The notes under the pieces were generated by a model. That model made no database searches, was not told the DNA's origin, and saw only the letters and a list, made by a program, of their open reading frames with translations. Shown here piece after piece: positions 17,655 through 26,011 of a stretch of DNA of 64,000 bases (its first letter is position 1; each line of letters opens with the position of its first letter). The stretch spans positions 1 through 64,000 of the forward strand of contig NZ_JAVRHO010000006.1 of assembly GCF_031846515.1 (NCBI RefSeq), written 5' to 3'. Both the position numbers and the translations under genes were made by a program. This DNA comes from Autumnicola lenta. GTDB taxonomy: Bacteria > Bacteroidota > Bacteroidia > Flavobacteriales > Flavobacteriaceae.

Positions 17655-18269
17655 ATGAAAAAGATATTAGTCATAGACAATTACGATTCTTTCGTTTACA
17701 ATTTAGTTCATTATTTAGAAGATCTGGATTGTGAAGTAACTGTAAGAAGAAACGATCAATTAGAACTGGAAGACGTGGAGGAATTCGACAAAATCCTGCT
17801 GTCTCCCGGTCCTGGAATTCCTTCAGAAGCAGGCCTTTTAAAGCCAATTATCGAAAAGTACGGAGCTACCAAAAGTATTTTCGGCGTTTGTCTCGGCCAA
17901 CAGGCAATAGGCGAGGTTTTCGGTGGAAAATTGGGAAATCTGGATTCGGTGTACCACGGAGTTGCCACTAATATCAACCTTTGCGTAAAAGATGAACCTC
18001 TTTTTAAGGATTTACCTAACGGATTTATGGTGGGACGTTACCACTCCTGGGTAGTACTAAAAGAATTACCCGATGTTCTTGAAGCAACTTCTTACGACGA
18101 AAACGGACAGATCATGTCCCTTCGCCACAGAGAATTTGATATTAGAGGAGTTCAGTTTCATCCGGAATCTGTCCTGACTCCTGAAGGGAAAAGAATTATT
18201 AAAAACTGGGTAGAAAGTCCCTCCTTTAATCTTACCAAAGGGAAGAAAGTAGCAGACACAAATGCATAA
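17655..18269 (+). CDS. trpG: Anthranilate synthase component II (glutamine amidotransferase)
   Basis: Class I glutamine amidotransferase supplying ammonia to TrpE. The catalytic triad is visible: nucleophile Cys in FGVCLGQQAIGE near residue 80, and His-Glu in VQFHPESVLTPEG near 171-173. The oxyanion motif LLSPGPGIPSEAG is intact. At 204 residues it is a stand-alone subunit, not fused to TrpD. It follows trpE after the cruciform repeat. It might also serve folate synthesis as PabA, a common double use. Confidence 0.96.
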   Translation: MKKILVIDNYDSFVYNLVHYLEDLDCEVTVRRNDQLELEDVEEFDKILLSPGPGIPSEAGLLKPIIEKYGATKSIFGVCLGQQAIGEVFGGKLGNLDSVYHGVATNINLCVKDEPLFKDLPNGFMVGRYHSWVVLKELPDVLEATSYDENGQIMSLRHREFDIRGVQFHPESVLTPEGKRIIKNWVESPSFNLTKGKKVADTNA

Positions 18270-18326
18270 GTTTAACCTTAAAATTGCCTCGACATTGTTC
18301 TCATTTTTGGGAGACAGAGGAGAATT

Positions 18327-19319
18327 ATGAAAGAACTACTCAACAGACTTATCAACCACGAAACGATTTCCAAGGAAGAGGCGAAGCATGTTATTTTCAA
18401 CATTTCAGATGGGGAATATAACAGCAATCAGATCGCGGCTTTTCTCACTGTTTATATGATGCGGAGCATCACAATAGAGGAGCTGGAAGGTTTTCGTGAT
18501 GCGCTTCTGGAACTTTGCATTGCTATAGATTTAAACGACTATAACCCTGTAGATCTTTGTGGAACCGGTGGAGACGGGAAAAATACTTTTAATATTTCCA
18601 CAACGGCCTCTTTTGTTACGGCAGGCGCAGGTGTGAACGTAGCCAAACATGGAAATTATGGGGTGTCCTCAGTAAGCGGAAGTTCCAACGTGATGGAGCA
18701 CCTGGGAATAAAATTCAGTAATGATCCTGACTTTCTGGAGCGGTGTATAGATAAAGCCGGAATATGTATTTTACATGCTCCCCTTTTTCATCCTGCGATG
18801 AAAAACGTAGCACCAATCAGAAAATCTTTGGCGGTAAAAACCTTCTTCAACATGTTGGGACCAATGGTAAATCCTGCTTTTCCACGGAATCAGCTGGTGG
18901 GCGTTTTTGACCTGGAACTGGCAAGAATGTATGGATATTTATATCAAAATACCAATAAAAATTTTACAATTTTACACGCTTTGGATGGTTACGACGAAAT
19001 TTCGCTTACTGGAAAAACAAAAATTATTTCCAATCATTCTGAAGCTATGGTGGGTCCGGAAGATTTTGGTATTCCGACTTTAGATCCATCAGAAATTGCC
19101 GGCGGAGGTTCCGTTGAAAGTTCTGCAGAAATTTTTATGGAAATTCTGAAGGGAAAAGGAACCGAGGCTCAAAACAACGTGGTTTGTGCAAACGCGGGGA
19201 TGGCCATTGCAACTACCCAAAACGTTTCACCACAGGAAGGATTTGCAAAAGCTAAAGAATCCCTGAATTCCGGATACGGACTCCAGGCTTTAAAGAAGTT
19301 ACAGGAAATAAGTCGATAA
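18327..19319 (+). CDS. trpD: Anthranilate phosphoribosyltransferase
   Basis: Transfers phosphoribosyl from PRPP to anthranilate. The PRPP/Mg loop DLCGTGGDGKNTFNIST is near residues 75-91, followed by KHGNYGVSSVSGSSNVMEHLG and HPAMKNVAPIRKSLAVKTFFNMLGPMVNP, the conserved anthranilate-binding region. HALDGYDEISLTG near 215 is also typical. Length 330 fits the family. The start has an AGGAGAA-type purine run a few bases upstream, better than most starts in this window. Confidence 0.97.
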   Translation: MKELLNRLINHETISKEEAKHVIFNISDGEYNSNQIAAFLTVYMMRSITIEELEGFRDALLELCIAIDLNDYNPVDLCGTGGDGKNTFNISTTASFVTAGAGVNVAKHGNYGVSSVSGSSNVMEHLGIKFSNDPDFLERCIDKAGICILHAPLFHPAMKNVAPIRKSLAVKTFFNMLGPMVNPAFPRNQLVGVFDLELARMYGYLYQNTNKNFTILHALDGYDEISLTGKTKIISNHSEAMVGPEDFGIPTLDPSEIAGGGSVESSAEIFMEILKGKGTEAQNNVVCANAGMAIATTQNVSPQEGFAKAKESLNSGYGLQALKKLQEISR

Positions 19320-19363
19320 TTGTCACTTTAGAGGCACGACCTGGAATTAACAGCATATAAAAA

Positions 19364-20149
19364 ATGAATATTTTAGATAAAATAATAGCCGATAAACGCA
19401 AAGAAGTTGCATTAAAGAAAACTATAGTACCTGTTTCACAGTTAGAGAACACTGCGCTTTTTGAGCGGGAAACAATCTCTCTTGCTGATGCCCTGCGAAG
19501 CAGCAAAACAGGAATTATTGCAGAACACAAGCGAAGATCTCCTTCAAAATCTGTTATAAATCAGGATTTGAACGTTCAGGATGTGGCTTCGGGATATGAG
19601 GACGCCGGAGTTTCAGGAATGTCTGTTCTTACCGATGGAAAATACTTTGGTGGATCCCTGGAAGATTTGCTTTTTGCAAGAGCAAGTGTCAAAATGCCAA
19701 TTCTGAGAAAGGAATTCATTATTGATGAATATCAGTTACTGGAAGCAAAAGCTTATGGTGCCGATGTGATTCTACTAATTGCTGCCGTTTTGGAGAAGGC
19801 TCAAATAAAGCAATTATCGGAGTTTGCAAAGAATTTAAAGCTGGATGTCCTACTCGAAGTTCACAATGAAGAAGAACTTCAGAAATCCATTATGCCGAGT
19901 TTAGATATGCTGGGAGTAAATAATAGAAATTTAAAGACTTTTGAAGTAAGTACCGACATAAGTAAAGAGCTTTCAAAAAAAATTCCAGAGGATTTCGTAA
20001 AAGTTTCTGAAAGCGGAATAAGTTCTGTAGAAGCTATTAAAGACTTGAAGAATTATGGCTATCAGGGCTTTTTAATCGGTGAAAACTTTATGAAAACTGA
20101 TGATCCCGGCAAAAGTGCAAAAGAATTTATCAGGCAATTAGCACAATAA
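19364..20149 (+). CDS. trpC: Indole-3-glycerol phosphate synthase
   Basis: TIM-barrel enzyme that closes the indole ring from CdRP. Conserved segments are IIAEHKRRSPSKSVIN near residues 46-61 (catalytic Glu-His-Lys loop), VLTDGKYFGGSLEDL, ILRKEFIIDEYQ, DVLLEVHNEEEL, LGVNNRNLKTFEVS and KVSESGISSVEAI. Monofunctional (261 residues), with TrpF encoded separately downstream. It is normally followed directly by trpF; here a toxin-antitoxin pair lies between. Confidence 0.97.
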   Translation: MNILDKIIADKRKEVALKKTIVPVSQLENTALFERETISLADALRSSKTGIIAEHKRRSPSKSVINQDLNVQDVASGYEDAGVSGMSVLTDGKYFGGSLEDLLFARASVKMPILRKEFIIDEYQLLEAKAYGADVILLIAAVLEKAQIKQLSEFAKNLKLDVLLEVHNEEELQKSIMPSLDMLGVNNRNLKTFEVSTDISKELSKKIPEDFVKVSESGISSVEAIKDLKNYGYQGFLIGENFMKTDDPGKSAKEFIRQLAQ

Positions 20150-20229
20150 GGCTTTTTCTACTTAAACAGGTAAAAATAATTTGTAACTTTACGTAGTGTA
20201 TTTTATATTCTGCACGTAAAACTTTAGAG

Positions 20230-20475
20230 ATGGATACGAAATTAACATTGAGCCTAAATAAGACGGTGATTGAAAGAGCTAAACAATATGCCAAAACGCA
20301 AAACGTAAGCCTGTCAAAAATGATCGAATCATACTTGGCTGCTGTCACAGAGAAGGAAGAAAAAGAGAAGCAAAACACTCCGTTGGTGGAGAGTCTAATG
20401 GGAGTTATTGATTTGGACGCAGATTTTGATTATAAAAAAGGCTATAGCGATTATTTACTGAATAAATACAAATGA
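20230..20475 (+). CDS. Antitoxin of a PIN-type pair (DUF6364-like)
   Basis: An 81-residue protein with an N-terminal ribbon-helix-helix pattern (MDTKLTLSLNKTVIERAKQY, then VSLSKMIESYL) and an acidic C-terminus (DLDADFDYKKGYSDYLLN) that would bind the toxin. Such proteins bind their own promoter as dimers. A plausible promoter precedes it: TTTG at 20180-20183 and TATATTC about 20 bases later. It overlaps the PIN gene by four bases (ATGA), so the two are translationally coupled. Located between trpC and trpF, in the orientation of the trp operon. Confidence 0.82.
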   Translation: MDTKLTLSLNKTVIERAKQYAKTQNVSLSKMIESYLAAVTEKEEKEKQNTPLVESLMGVIDLDADFDYKKGYSDYLLNKYK

Positions 20476-20897
20476 GTAATTTATTTGTAGACACAAATAT
20501 TGTGATTGATTTATTGGCCAAGCGTGAACCTTTTTGCCAACCAGCCGGCAGACTTTTTTCACTGGCAGATCAGGGAAAGCTTGACCTTACAATCTCTTCC
20601 CTCTCCTTTGCTAATACAAATTACGTCCTGTCCAGGTTAAAATCTGCTAAAGAGGCACGGAGAATACTTAGAAAATTTAAAGTGCTGGTGGAATTACTTC
20701 CGCTAAACGATAAAATAGTAGAATTGGCATTGAATGATGAAAATTTTGCAGATTATGAAGATGCTTTACAATATTATACCGCGCTGGAGTTTAATCAAAC
20801 AATCATTATCTCCAGAAATCTGAAAGATTTTAAAAGTGCAGAAATACCCGTGATGACGGCAGACCAATACTTAATACACAGAAAAAGTAGCCAATAG
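20472..20897 (+). CDS. PIN-domain toxin ribonuclease (VapC-like)
   Basis: A 141-residue PIN domain, a metal-dependent RNase in VapC-type toxins. Acidic residues expected at the active site are present: Asp7 in LFVDTNIVIDLL, the DYEDALQYYTAL motif in the second half, and SRNLKDF near the end. It overlaps the antitoxin start-stop junction by four bases. Targets of relatives are tRNA or rRNA; this one's target is unknown. The pair appears inserted in the trp operon, and operon transcription would have to read through it to reach trpF, trpB and trpA. Confidence 0.88.
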   Translation: MSNLFVDTNIVIDLLAKREPFCQPAGRLFSLADQGKLDLTISSLSFANTNYVLSRLKSAKEARRILRKFKVLVELLPLNDKIVELALNDENFADYEDALQYYTALEFNQTIIISRNLKDFKSAEIPVMTADQYLIHRKSSQ

Positions 20898-20940
20898 ACG
20901 TTTTTCTAGTAAATAAAAAAATTAAAGCGAACCTCATAAA

Positions 20941-21597
20941 ATGACAAATATCAAGCTTAAAATATGCGGAATGAAGCAACCGGAAAACGTTCGGGAAATT
21001 GCTCTGCTTCAGCCAGATTATATGGGGCTTATATTTTATGAACAATCCCCTCGATTTGTTGCTTCAGAAGTTCCGGAAATTTCTTCAGCAATTAAGAAAA
21101 CAGGTGTTTTTGTAGATGCATCGCTGGATTTTATTCTGAAAAAAGTACAGTCATATAAATTAAAAGCCATTCAGCTTCACGGGCAGGAAACCGCGGAATT
21201 TTGCAGGAAACTATGGGACAACCTAAAGGACGATAATGTTGAAGTAATCAAGGTCTTTTCAGTGAAAGGAGGATTTGACTTCAGCAAATTAAAGGAATAT
21301 GAAGAGGTTGTGGATTTCTTCCTTTTCGATACCAAAGGAAAAAATAAAGGCGGAAATGGGGTCACCTTTGATTGGGAAGTTCTTAAAAACTACCCCTCCT
21401 CTACTCCATTCTTCCTTAGCGGCGGAATTGGCCTTGAAGAAATAGAAGAGATTAACGAGCTGATGACGTGGTTTCAGAAAAATGGAAAGGAAAATCTGCT
21501 TTATGCAATTGATGTAAACAGCAGGTTTGAAGATGAACCGGGACTAAAAAATGTCGAAAAACTGCAACTTTTTAAAGATCGTTTCTCGAATAAATAA
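20941..21597 (+). CDS. trpF: Phosphoribosylanthranilate isomerase
   Basis: TIM-barrel isomerase converting PRA to CdRP. It has KICGMKQPENVREIA at residues 6-20 with the catalytic Cys, LIFYEQSPRFV, GVFVDASLDFI, IQLHGQE with the catalytic region, LFDTKGKNKGGNGVTFDW and FFLSGGIGLEEI, and ends with a phosphate-binding DVNSRFEDEPGLKN. Length 218 is normal. It follows the TA pair by 43 bases. The protein is complete, so the insertion of the TA genes did not truncate it. Confidence 0.95.
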   Translation: MTNIKLKICGMKQPENVREIALLQPDYMGLIFYEQSPRFVASEVPEISSAIKKTGVFVDASLDFILKKVQSYKLKAIQLHGQETAEFCRKLWDNLKDDNVEVIKVFSVKGGFDFSKLKEYEEVVDFFLFDTKGKNKGGNGVTFDWEVLKNYPSSTPFFLSGGIGLEEIEEINELMTWFQKNGKENLLYAIDVNSRFEDEPGLKNVEKLQLFKDRFSNK

Positions 21598-21649
21598 TAA
21601 AAATAACCCAAAAAGTCTTTTAGACTTTGCAGGAGAAATAGAAAATAAA

Positions 21650-22831
21650 ATGACTTACCAGGCAAACGAAAAAGGATATTACGGCGAATTTGGAGGCGCT
21701 TTTATTCCGGAAATGCTTTATCCAAACGTTGAAGAACTGCGCTCGCAGTATCTTGATATTATGAAAGAGGAATCCTTTCAGAAAGAATTTAAAGATCTAC
21801 TCCGGGATTATGTAGGGCGCCCTACTCCACTCTACTATGCGGAACGTTTCAGCAAAAAATACAATGCGAAAATTTACCTGAAAAGGGAAGATCTTTGCCA
21901 TACCGGTGCCCATAAAGTAAATAATACTGTGGGCCAGATACTCATGGCAAAGCGACTTGGCAAAAACAGGATTATCGCCGAAACCGGCGCCGGACAACAT
22001 GGTGTAGCTACAGCCACTGTTTGTGCCCTTATGGGGATTGAATGTATTGTTTACATGGGAGAAATAGATATTGAACGCCAGGCGCCAAACGTGGCCCGTA
22101 TGAAAATGCTTGGTGCGAAAGTTATTCCTGCAAAATCCGGAAGCCGTACGCTTAAAGATGCCACTAACGAAGCTATCAGGGACTGGATTAATAATCCGGT
22201 TGATACTCATTATATAATAGGATCTGTTGTTGGTCCGCATCCATATCCCGATATGGTCGCACGATTCCAGGCAGTTATTTCTGAAGAAATAAAAGTGCAG
22301 CTTCAGGAAAAAGAAGGTCGCGAAAATCCTGATTATGTAGTAGCTTGTGTAGGAGGCGGAAGTAATGCTGCCGGTGCTTATTTTCATTATATAGATAATC
22401 CTGAAGTTGGCATTATCGCTGTGGAAGCTGCCGGAAAAGGAATTCAGAGCGGTGAAAGCGCAGCAACCTCAGCTCTGGGAAAAGAAGGAATCATCCACGG
22501 AAGTAAGACTTTGCTGATGCAAACTGAAGATGGACAAATTACCGAACCTTATTCAATTTCTGCCGGGCTGGATTATCCGGGAGTGGGACCTATGCACGCA
22601 AATTTATTCAGAAGTGGCCGCGGGGAATTTATTTCGGTTACCGATGAGGATGCCATGAAAGCCGGTTTACATCTTGCTAAACTGGAAGGAATTATCCCTG
22701 CTATCGAAACCTCCCATGCGCTTGCAATATTTGAAGACCGGAAGTTTAAAAAGGATGATATTGTTGTGGTCAACCTTTCAGGACGCGGCGATAAAGACCT
22801 TAATACGTATATCGAATATTTTAATTTATAA
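21650..22831 (+). CDS. trpB: Tryptophan synthase beta subunit
   Basis: PLP enzyme joining indole and serine. I start it at the ATG of MTYQANEKGYYGEFGG because this gives the usual length (393 residues) and has AGGAGAAA about 11 bases upstream; an upstream in-frame extension into trpF is not family sequence. The PLP lysine lies in HTGAHKVNNTVGQ, the phosphate-binding loop is GGGSNAAG, and GAGQHGVATATV and GPMHANL are conserved. The alpha subunit follows after a hairpin repeat. Confidence 0.97.
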   Translation: MTYQANEKGYYGEFGGAFIPEMLYPNVEELRSQYLDIMKEESFQKEFKDLLRDYVGRPTPLYYAERFSKKYNAKIYLKREDLCHTGAHKVNNTVGQILMAKRLGKNRIIAETGAGQHGVATATVCALMGIECIVYMGEIDIERQAPNVARMKMLGAKVIPAKSGSRTLKDATNEAIRDWINNPVDTHYIIGSVVGPHPYPDMVARFQAVISEEIKVQLQEKEGRENPDYVVACVGGGSNAAGAYFHYIDNPEVGIIAVEAAGKGIQSGESAATSALGKEGIIHGSKTLLMQTEDGQITEPYSISAGLDYPGVGPMHANLFRSGRGEFISVTDEDAMKAGLHLAKLEGIIPAIETSHALAIFEDRKFKKDDIVVVNLSGRGDKDLNTYIEYFNL

Positions 22832-22836
22832 ACATT

Positions 22837-22869
22837 AGACCTCACAGGTTTTGGAAACCTGTGAGGTCT
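22837..22869. repeat. 33-bp perfect hairpin repeat, copy 1
   Basis: Arms AGACCTCACAGGTTT and AAACCTGTGAGGTCT (15 bp, no mismatch) flank a TGG loop. It sits five bases after the trpB stop and 17 bases before trpA. An identical 33-bp copy is at 29630-29662. The following CTTTT would make a moderate terminator, which could lower TrpA relative to TrpB, or the stem may protect mRNA ends. Confidence 0.85.
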
Positions 22870-22885
22870 CTTTTACTACCTTTAG

Positions 22886-23647
22886 ATGAACAGAATTACC
22901 AAAAAACTGCAGGAAGACAAAAAGCTGCTTTCCATATATTTTACCGCCGGGTATCCAGAACCTGAAGACACGGTACAGATCATTCAGGATCTTGAAAAAA
23001 GCGGGATCGATTTTATTGAAATTGGTCTTCCCTTTAGTGATCCTTTAGCCGATGGCCCAACAATTCAGGAGAGTTCTACTAAAGCCCTGAAGGCTGGAAT
23101 GACTACAAACCGACTCTTTCAGCAACTGGAAGGGATCAGGAATTCTGTGGAAATTCCGTTGATCATCATGGGATATTTTAATCCGATACTTCAATACGGT
23201 GTGGAAAGATTCTGTCAAAAATGTGAAGAATCCGGTATTGACGGACTCATTATTCCCGATCTTCCGGTAGATGTATATAATGAAGAGTACAGAGCAATAT
23301 TTGAAGCTCACGGACTTCAGAATATCTTCCTGATCACTCCGCAGACTTCCGAGGAAAGGATCAGGTTTATAGATTCTGTTTCCGACGGTTTCATATATAT
23401 GGTAAGTACAGCGAGTGTCACGGGTTCTACCAAAGGTTTTAGCGAGGAAACAAAAGATTATTTTAAGAGAATTGATAGTATGAACCTGAAGAATCCGCAA
23501 ATTGTCGGTTTCGGAATTGGAGATCATGAAACTTTTGAGCAGGCTACCCAATATGCCAAAGGAGCAATTATCGGCAGCGCTTTTATAAAGCATCTCAACC
23601 AGCACGGGATTGGAAAAACTGCGGAATTTGTTAAAAGTATTCGCTAA
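22886..23647 (+). CDS. trpA: Tryptophan synthase alpha subunit
   Basis: Cleaves indole-3-glycerol phosphate to indole and G3P and channels indole to TrpB. The catalytic Glu is in FIEIGLPFSDPLADGPTIQESS near residues 47-68 and the catalytic Asp in GIDGLIIPDLPVD. The phosphate site VSTASVTGSTKG and GFGIGDHETF are intact. Length 253 is slightly short but normal for Bacteroidetes. It is the last gene of the operon, separated from trpB by the 33-bp hairpin; TACCTTTA at 22877-22884 resembles a -7 box and might give it an extra promoter. Confidence 0.97.
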   Translation: MNRITKKLQEDKKLLSIYFTAGYPEPEDTVQIIQDLEKSGIDFIEIGLPFSDPLADGPTIQESSTKALKAGMTTNRLFQQLEGIRNSVEIPLIIMGYFNPILQYGVERFCQKCEESGIDGLIIPDLPVDVYNEEYRAIFEAHGLQNIFLITPQTSEERIRFIDSVSDGFIYMVSTASVTGSTKGFSEETKDYFKRIDSMNLKNPQIVGFGIGDHETFEQATQYAKGAIIGSAFIKHLNQHGIGKTAEFVKSIR

Positions 23648-23730
23648 GCTTTAACCAAAGTCTAACATGGTTTTAATACAGTTTTATCCGGTCTTTACGT
23701 ATCTTAATTCAGAATTAAAAAAGGAAAATT

Positions 23731-23883
23731 ATGGGACGTATAGATGAAAGTAGAAATAAGAGGAAAGAACAGAGACGGAGCGATAATGATCCTCTAAGTG
23801 GTGAAATTGGAAACCGCGATACCGAAACCAATGACTTTGATATTGATGACAAAACCATCAAAGACCAACAAAATAAGAAGTAA
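23731..23883 (+). CDS. Small hydrophilic protein of 50 residues
   Basis: A 50-codon frame beginning MGRIDESRNKRKEQRRSDND and ending KDQQNKK. It is highly charged, lacks hydrophobic segments, and is probably disordered. The stop TAA overlaps the start of the bTHX gene by one base (TAATG), so translation is coupled. I do not recognise a family. Coupling with a ribosomal protein suggests a ribosome- or RNA-related role, which is inference only. Confidence 0.55.
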   Translation: MGRIDESRNKRKEQRRSDNDPLSGEIGNRDTETNDFDIDDKTIKDQQNKK

Positions 23884-24020
23884 TGGGTAGAGGTGATAAA
23901 AAGACCAAACGCGGAAAAATTGCTATCGGTACACATGGAAAATTAAGACCTAAACGTAAAAAGTTTAAGGTAAAACCAACCACCATGGCCGACACACAAA
24001 AGAAAAATTTGGAGCAGTAG
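23883..24020 (+). CDS. 30S ribosomal protein bTHX
   Basis: A 45-residue basic protein beginning MGRGDKKTKRGKIAIGTHGK, the conserved signature of the THX family, with RPKRKKFKVK following. In Thermus, Thx lies in the head of the 30S subunit and stabilises 16S rRNA; Bacteroidetes commonly have a homologue annotated this way. Too short for routine callers. It overlaps the preceding 50-residue frame by one base. The tail TMADTQKKNLEQ is longer than in the Thermus protein. Confidence 0.82.
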   Translation: MGRGDKKTKRGKIAIGTHGKLRPKRKKFKVKPTTMADTQKKNLEQ

Positions 24021-24022
24021 TT

Positions 24023-24688
24023 TTAGAAATGCTCCTTGTATTGGAGAACCCTGAAATCAATTGTATTGAATTCAGGGTTTTTCTTTTTTAGATGTTTATA
24101 AAGCTCCATACTGCCGATAGCTCGATTGGCAGATCCGGAAGGCGCGGTTAAAGAAACTGTTTTGATCAGCCTGCCGTCAAGCACAAACTGATAAATTTTA
24201 GGAACATCATTGGAAATTACTTTCAGCCGTATGTCGCTTCCTATTTCTCTTAAATGTCTGCGGAAAAAATATTCCGGCCCATTTTTGCTGTTTCCGCCGG
24301 TGAACAACAGCGTATTAATTTTTGGATGATCCCGAAGAATCTGTACCATATCGCGGAGTTCCACCTGTTGCATTCCAAGATCTGAAGCATCAATTTTTTC
24401 CCTCCGGCTGCTTTCCACCATATCACAAATCCCGATACCGCGGCTTTTTAACCATTGCTTCCGATGCTCCACAGCTTCTTCAGTGGTTTCAAAACTAAGG
24501 CCAATGTCAAAGATTTTATCCAGCACCCGCCAAAGCAGTCCGTCACGACTTCCGTAGCAAAAATCTACATCACCTTCCTTTAATTGCCGTTTCGTAAATC
24601 GCGGTGGTGGCAATGTCCCAACGATCAACTTCGTGGCATTTTCAGGAATGAAAGGGCGATATGGATGCGTGTGGTGGAAGATGTCCTT
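24023..24688 (-). CDS. Uracil-DNA-glycosylase-family protein, start codon unclear
   Basis: Probable DNA glycosylase-fold protein. It has the family pattern IVGTLPPPRF, DVDFCYGSRDGLLWRVLDKIF, RGIGICDMVESSRRE and LLFTGGNS. Conserved-looking coding extends upstream of the TTG at 24628 through HPYRPFIPENATK to about 24688 (KDIFHHTH), yet no ATG exists in that frame. Where an initiator should be (24689-24691) the codon is ACA, followed upstream by an in-frame TAA inside a TTTATTG tandem array. The start may have been lost to repeat growth, or a rare start is used. The residues that would decide substrate specificity cannot be assigned securely. Confidence 0.72.
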   Translation of the reverse strand, partial: KDIFHHTHPYRPFIPENATKLIVGTLPPPRFTKRQLKEGDVDFCYGSRDGLLWRVLDKIFDIGLSFETTEEAVEHRKQWLKSRGIGICDMVESSRREKIDASDLGMQQVELRDMVQILRDHPKINTLLFTGGNSKNGPEYFFRRHLREIGSDIRLKVISNDVPKIYQFVLDGRLIKTVSLTAPSGSANRAIGSMELYKHLKKKNPEFNTIDFRVLQYKEHF

Positions 24689-24690
24689 TG

Positions 24691-24732
24691 TTTATTGTTT
24701 ATTGTTTATTGTTTATTGTTTATTGTTTATTG
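24691..24732. repeat. Tandem heptamer array, six copies of TTTATTG
   Basis: Six perfect copies of TTTATTG run from 24691 to 24732, with partial units at both ends (TTTG before, TTTA after). The array directly abuts the apparent 5' end of the glycosylase-like gene on the minus strand. Because seven is not a multiple of three and the unit contains TTA (TAA on the other strand), every frame through the array is closed; it can vary promoter spacing but not act as a coding switch. Confidence 0.9.
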
Positions 24733-24874
24733 TTTAAAAATAAAATACCAGCCCTAAAAAGGCAATTATCGACTATTAAATTATTTTAAGAATCTTTGCT
24801 CTCGTAACGAAGTGGTCTTTTTTCTTGTTTCTGTTCAACATCAATCTTGTCGAAAATCTACAATTGTTTATAGT

Positions 24875-25636
24875 CTATCGGATAAAGACCGGCTCATTTT
24901 CCTTTTCAGTATGTTCTTCGCTAAAGCGATAATTATCATAATCATAGCCCTTTATATCGTCCAGAGACTGCGCATCTTTATCTATGATATAGCGCACCAT
25001 GGAGCCGCGGGCCTTTTTTGCGTAGAAACTAATGATTTTAAGCTTTCCGTTTTTGAAATCTTTAAAAACCGGAGAAATAACCGGAACTTTTAAAGCTTTA
25101 GTATCAACAACCTTAAAGTATTCATTACTGGCAAGATTCAGAAATATTTCATCTTCCTGAAGTTCACCATTTAACGCCTGAGTCAATTTCTCCTGCCAGA
25201 CTTTGTATAAGTTCTTTTTTCTTTCAATACCGATGGAAGTACCCATCTCCAACCTGTATGGTTGCATAAGGTCGAGCGGTCTTAGAATTCCGTACATTCC
25301 CGATAAAATCCTTAAGGTATCCTGCAGCCGGTCGATTTTCTCTGTCGGAATTGTATAAGCATCCAGACCGGTGTAAACATCTCCAGCAAAAGCATACATT
25401 GCCGGGCGGGCATTCTTCTTATTGTGGTCTTCTTCAAATTCCTGATAGCGGGTATAATTTAGATCAGCCAGTTTATCACTGATTCCCATTAATTCTGAAA
25501 TCTCAGCTTTTGTCATTCTCGCCAGTTTACGGTTTAGTTTGGCGGTTGTTTCCAGGAATTGCGGCTGTGTGCCGCGTGTAGTTGGTAATTTTGAATCATA
25601 ATCCAGGCTTTTCGCCGGGGAAATTACAATTTTCAT
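24875..25636 (-). CDS. yaaA: Peroxide stress protein YaaA (DUF328)
   Basis: Cytosolic protein that in E. coli lowers free iron and DNA damage under peroxide stress. The start MKIVISPAKSLDY and ELMGISDKLADLNYTRYQ are the family signature, as are AMYAFAGDVYTGLDA and RILSGMYGILRPLDLMQPYRLEMGT. The C-terminus has IVSFYAKKARGSM-like sequence (ISFYAKKARGSMVRYII). Length 253 is normal. It stands alone; the upstream neighbour is the RelE-type TA pair. Mechanism is not settled for the family. Confidence 0.93.
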   Translation of the reverse strand: MKIVISPAKSLDYDSKLPTTRGTQPQFLETTAKLNRKLARMTKAEISELMGISDKLADLNYTRYQEFEEDHNKKNARPAMYAFAGDVYTGLDAYTIPTEKIDRLQDTLRILSGMYGILRPLDLMQPYRLEMGTSIGIERKKNLYKVWQEKLTQALNGELQEDEIFLNLASNEYFKVVDTKALKVPVISPVFKDFKNGKLKIISFYAKKARGSMVRYIIDKDAQSLDDIKGYDYDNYRFSEEHTEKENEPVFIR

Positions 25637-25729
25637 ATTCTGAAGATTTTATTCAAAGATAAGCCGAATGAGATACAATGAAAAAGCATGTTCTATTACT
25701 TCTTTATTGAATAATAGAGAAGGTTTATT

Positions 25730-26011
25730 TCATTTAAACAAAGTATACTTCGTGAAACCAAAGACTTCAATCAAATGCAATGTACTATTTATTCTAAAAG
25801 TAATGCAATAGCCTTTAAAAGTCAGATCACGAACTTCCTCGTTATCAAAATAAATAGATTTTCTGAAAGAATAGGGATTAGAAGAAATTTTTCTTATTTC
25901 TAAAAAAAGGTCATTTTTAAACTTCCGGGCGGCTAAAGGTTTATCTTTTGCAATGTACCGTATCTGCTTTTCAAGGTTAAACCTAAATTTACCTGATAGT
26001 TTTATCTTCAT
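25730..26011 (-). CDS. RelE/ParE-type toxin
   Basis: A 93-residue RelE/ParE superfamily protein. I start it at MKIKLSGKFRF; an upstream in-frame Met at 26038 would only add residues encoded within the antitoxin gene. The fold pattern is clear: an N-terminal strand, two basic helices (LEKQIRYIAKDKPLAARKFKNDLF), then strands YSFRKSIYF, EEVRDLTFKGYCITFRI and HLIEVFGF. It overlaps the antitoxin by about 23 bases. Whether it cuts mRNA (RelE) or poisons gyrase (ParE) cannot be told. Confidence 0.82.
   Translation of the reverse strand: MKIKLSGKFRFNLEKQIRYIAKDKPLAARKFKNDLFLEIRKISSNPYSFRKSIYFDNEEVRDLTFKGYCITFRINSTLHLIEVFGFTKYTLFK

Noticed and set aside
21551..21649. Longer TrpB with a 33-residue N-terminal extension
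   Set aside because: The extra residues lie in trpF and the gap, do not resemble TrpB, and a good start with AGGAGA exists at 21650.
24691..24732. Heptamer array as a coding phase-variation switch
   Set aside because: The unit contains TAA on the gene strand and seven is not divisible by three, so every frame through the array is closed.
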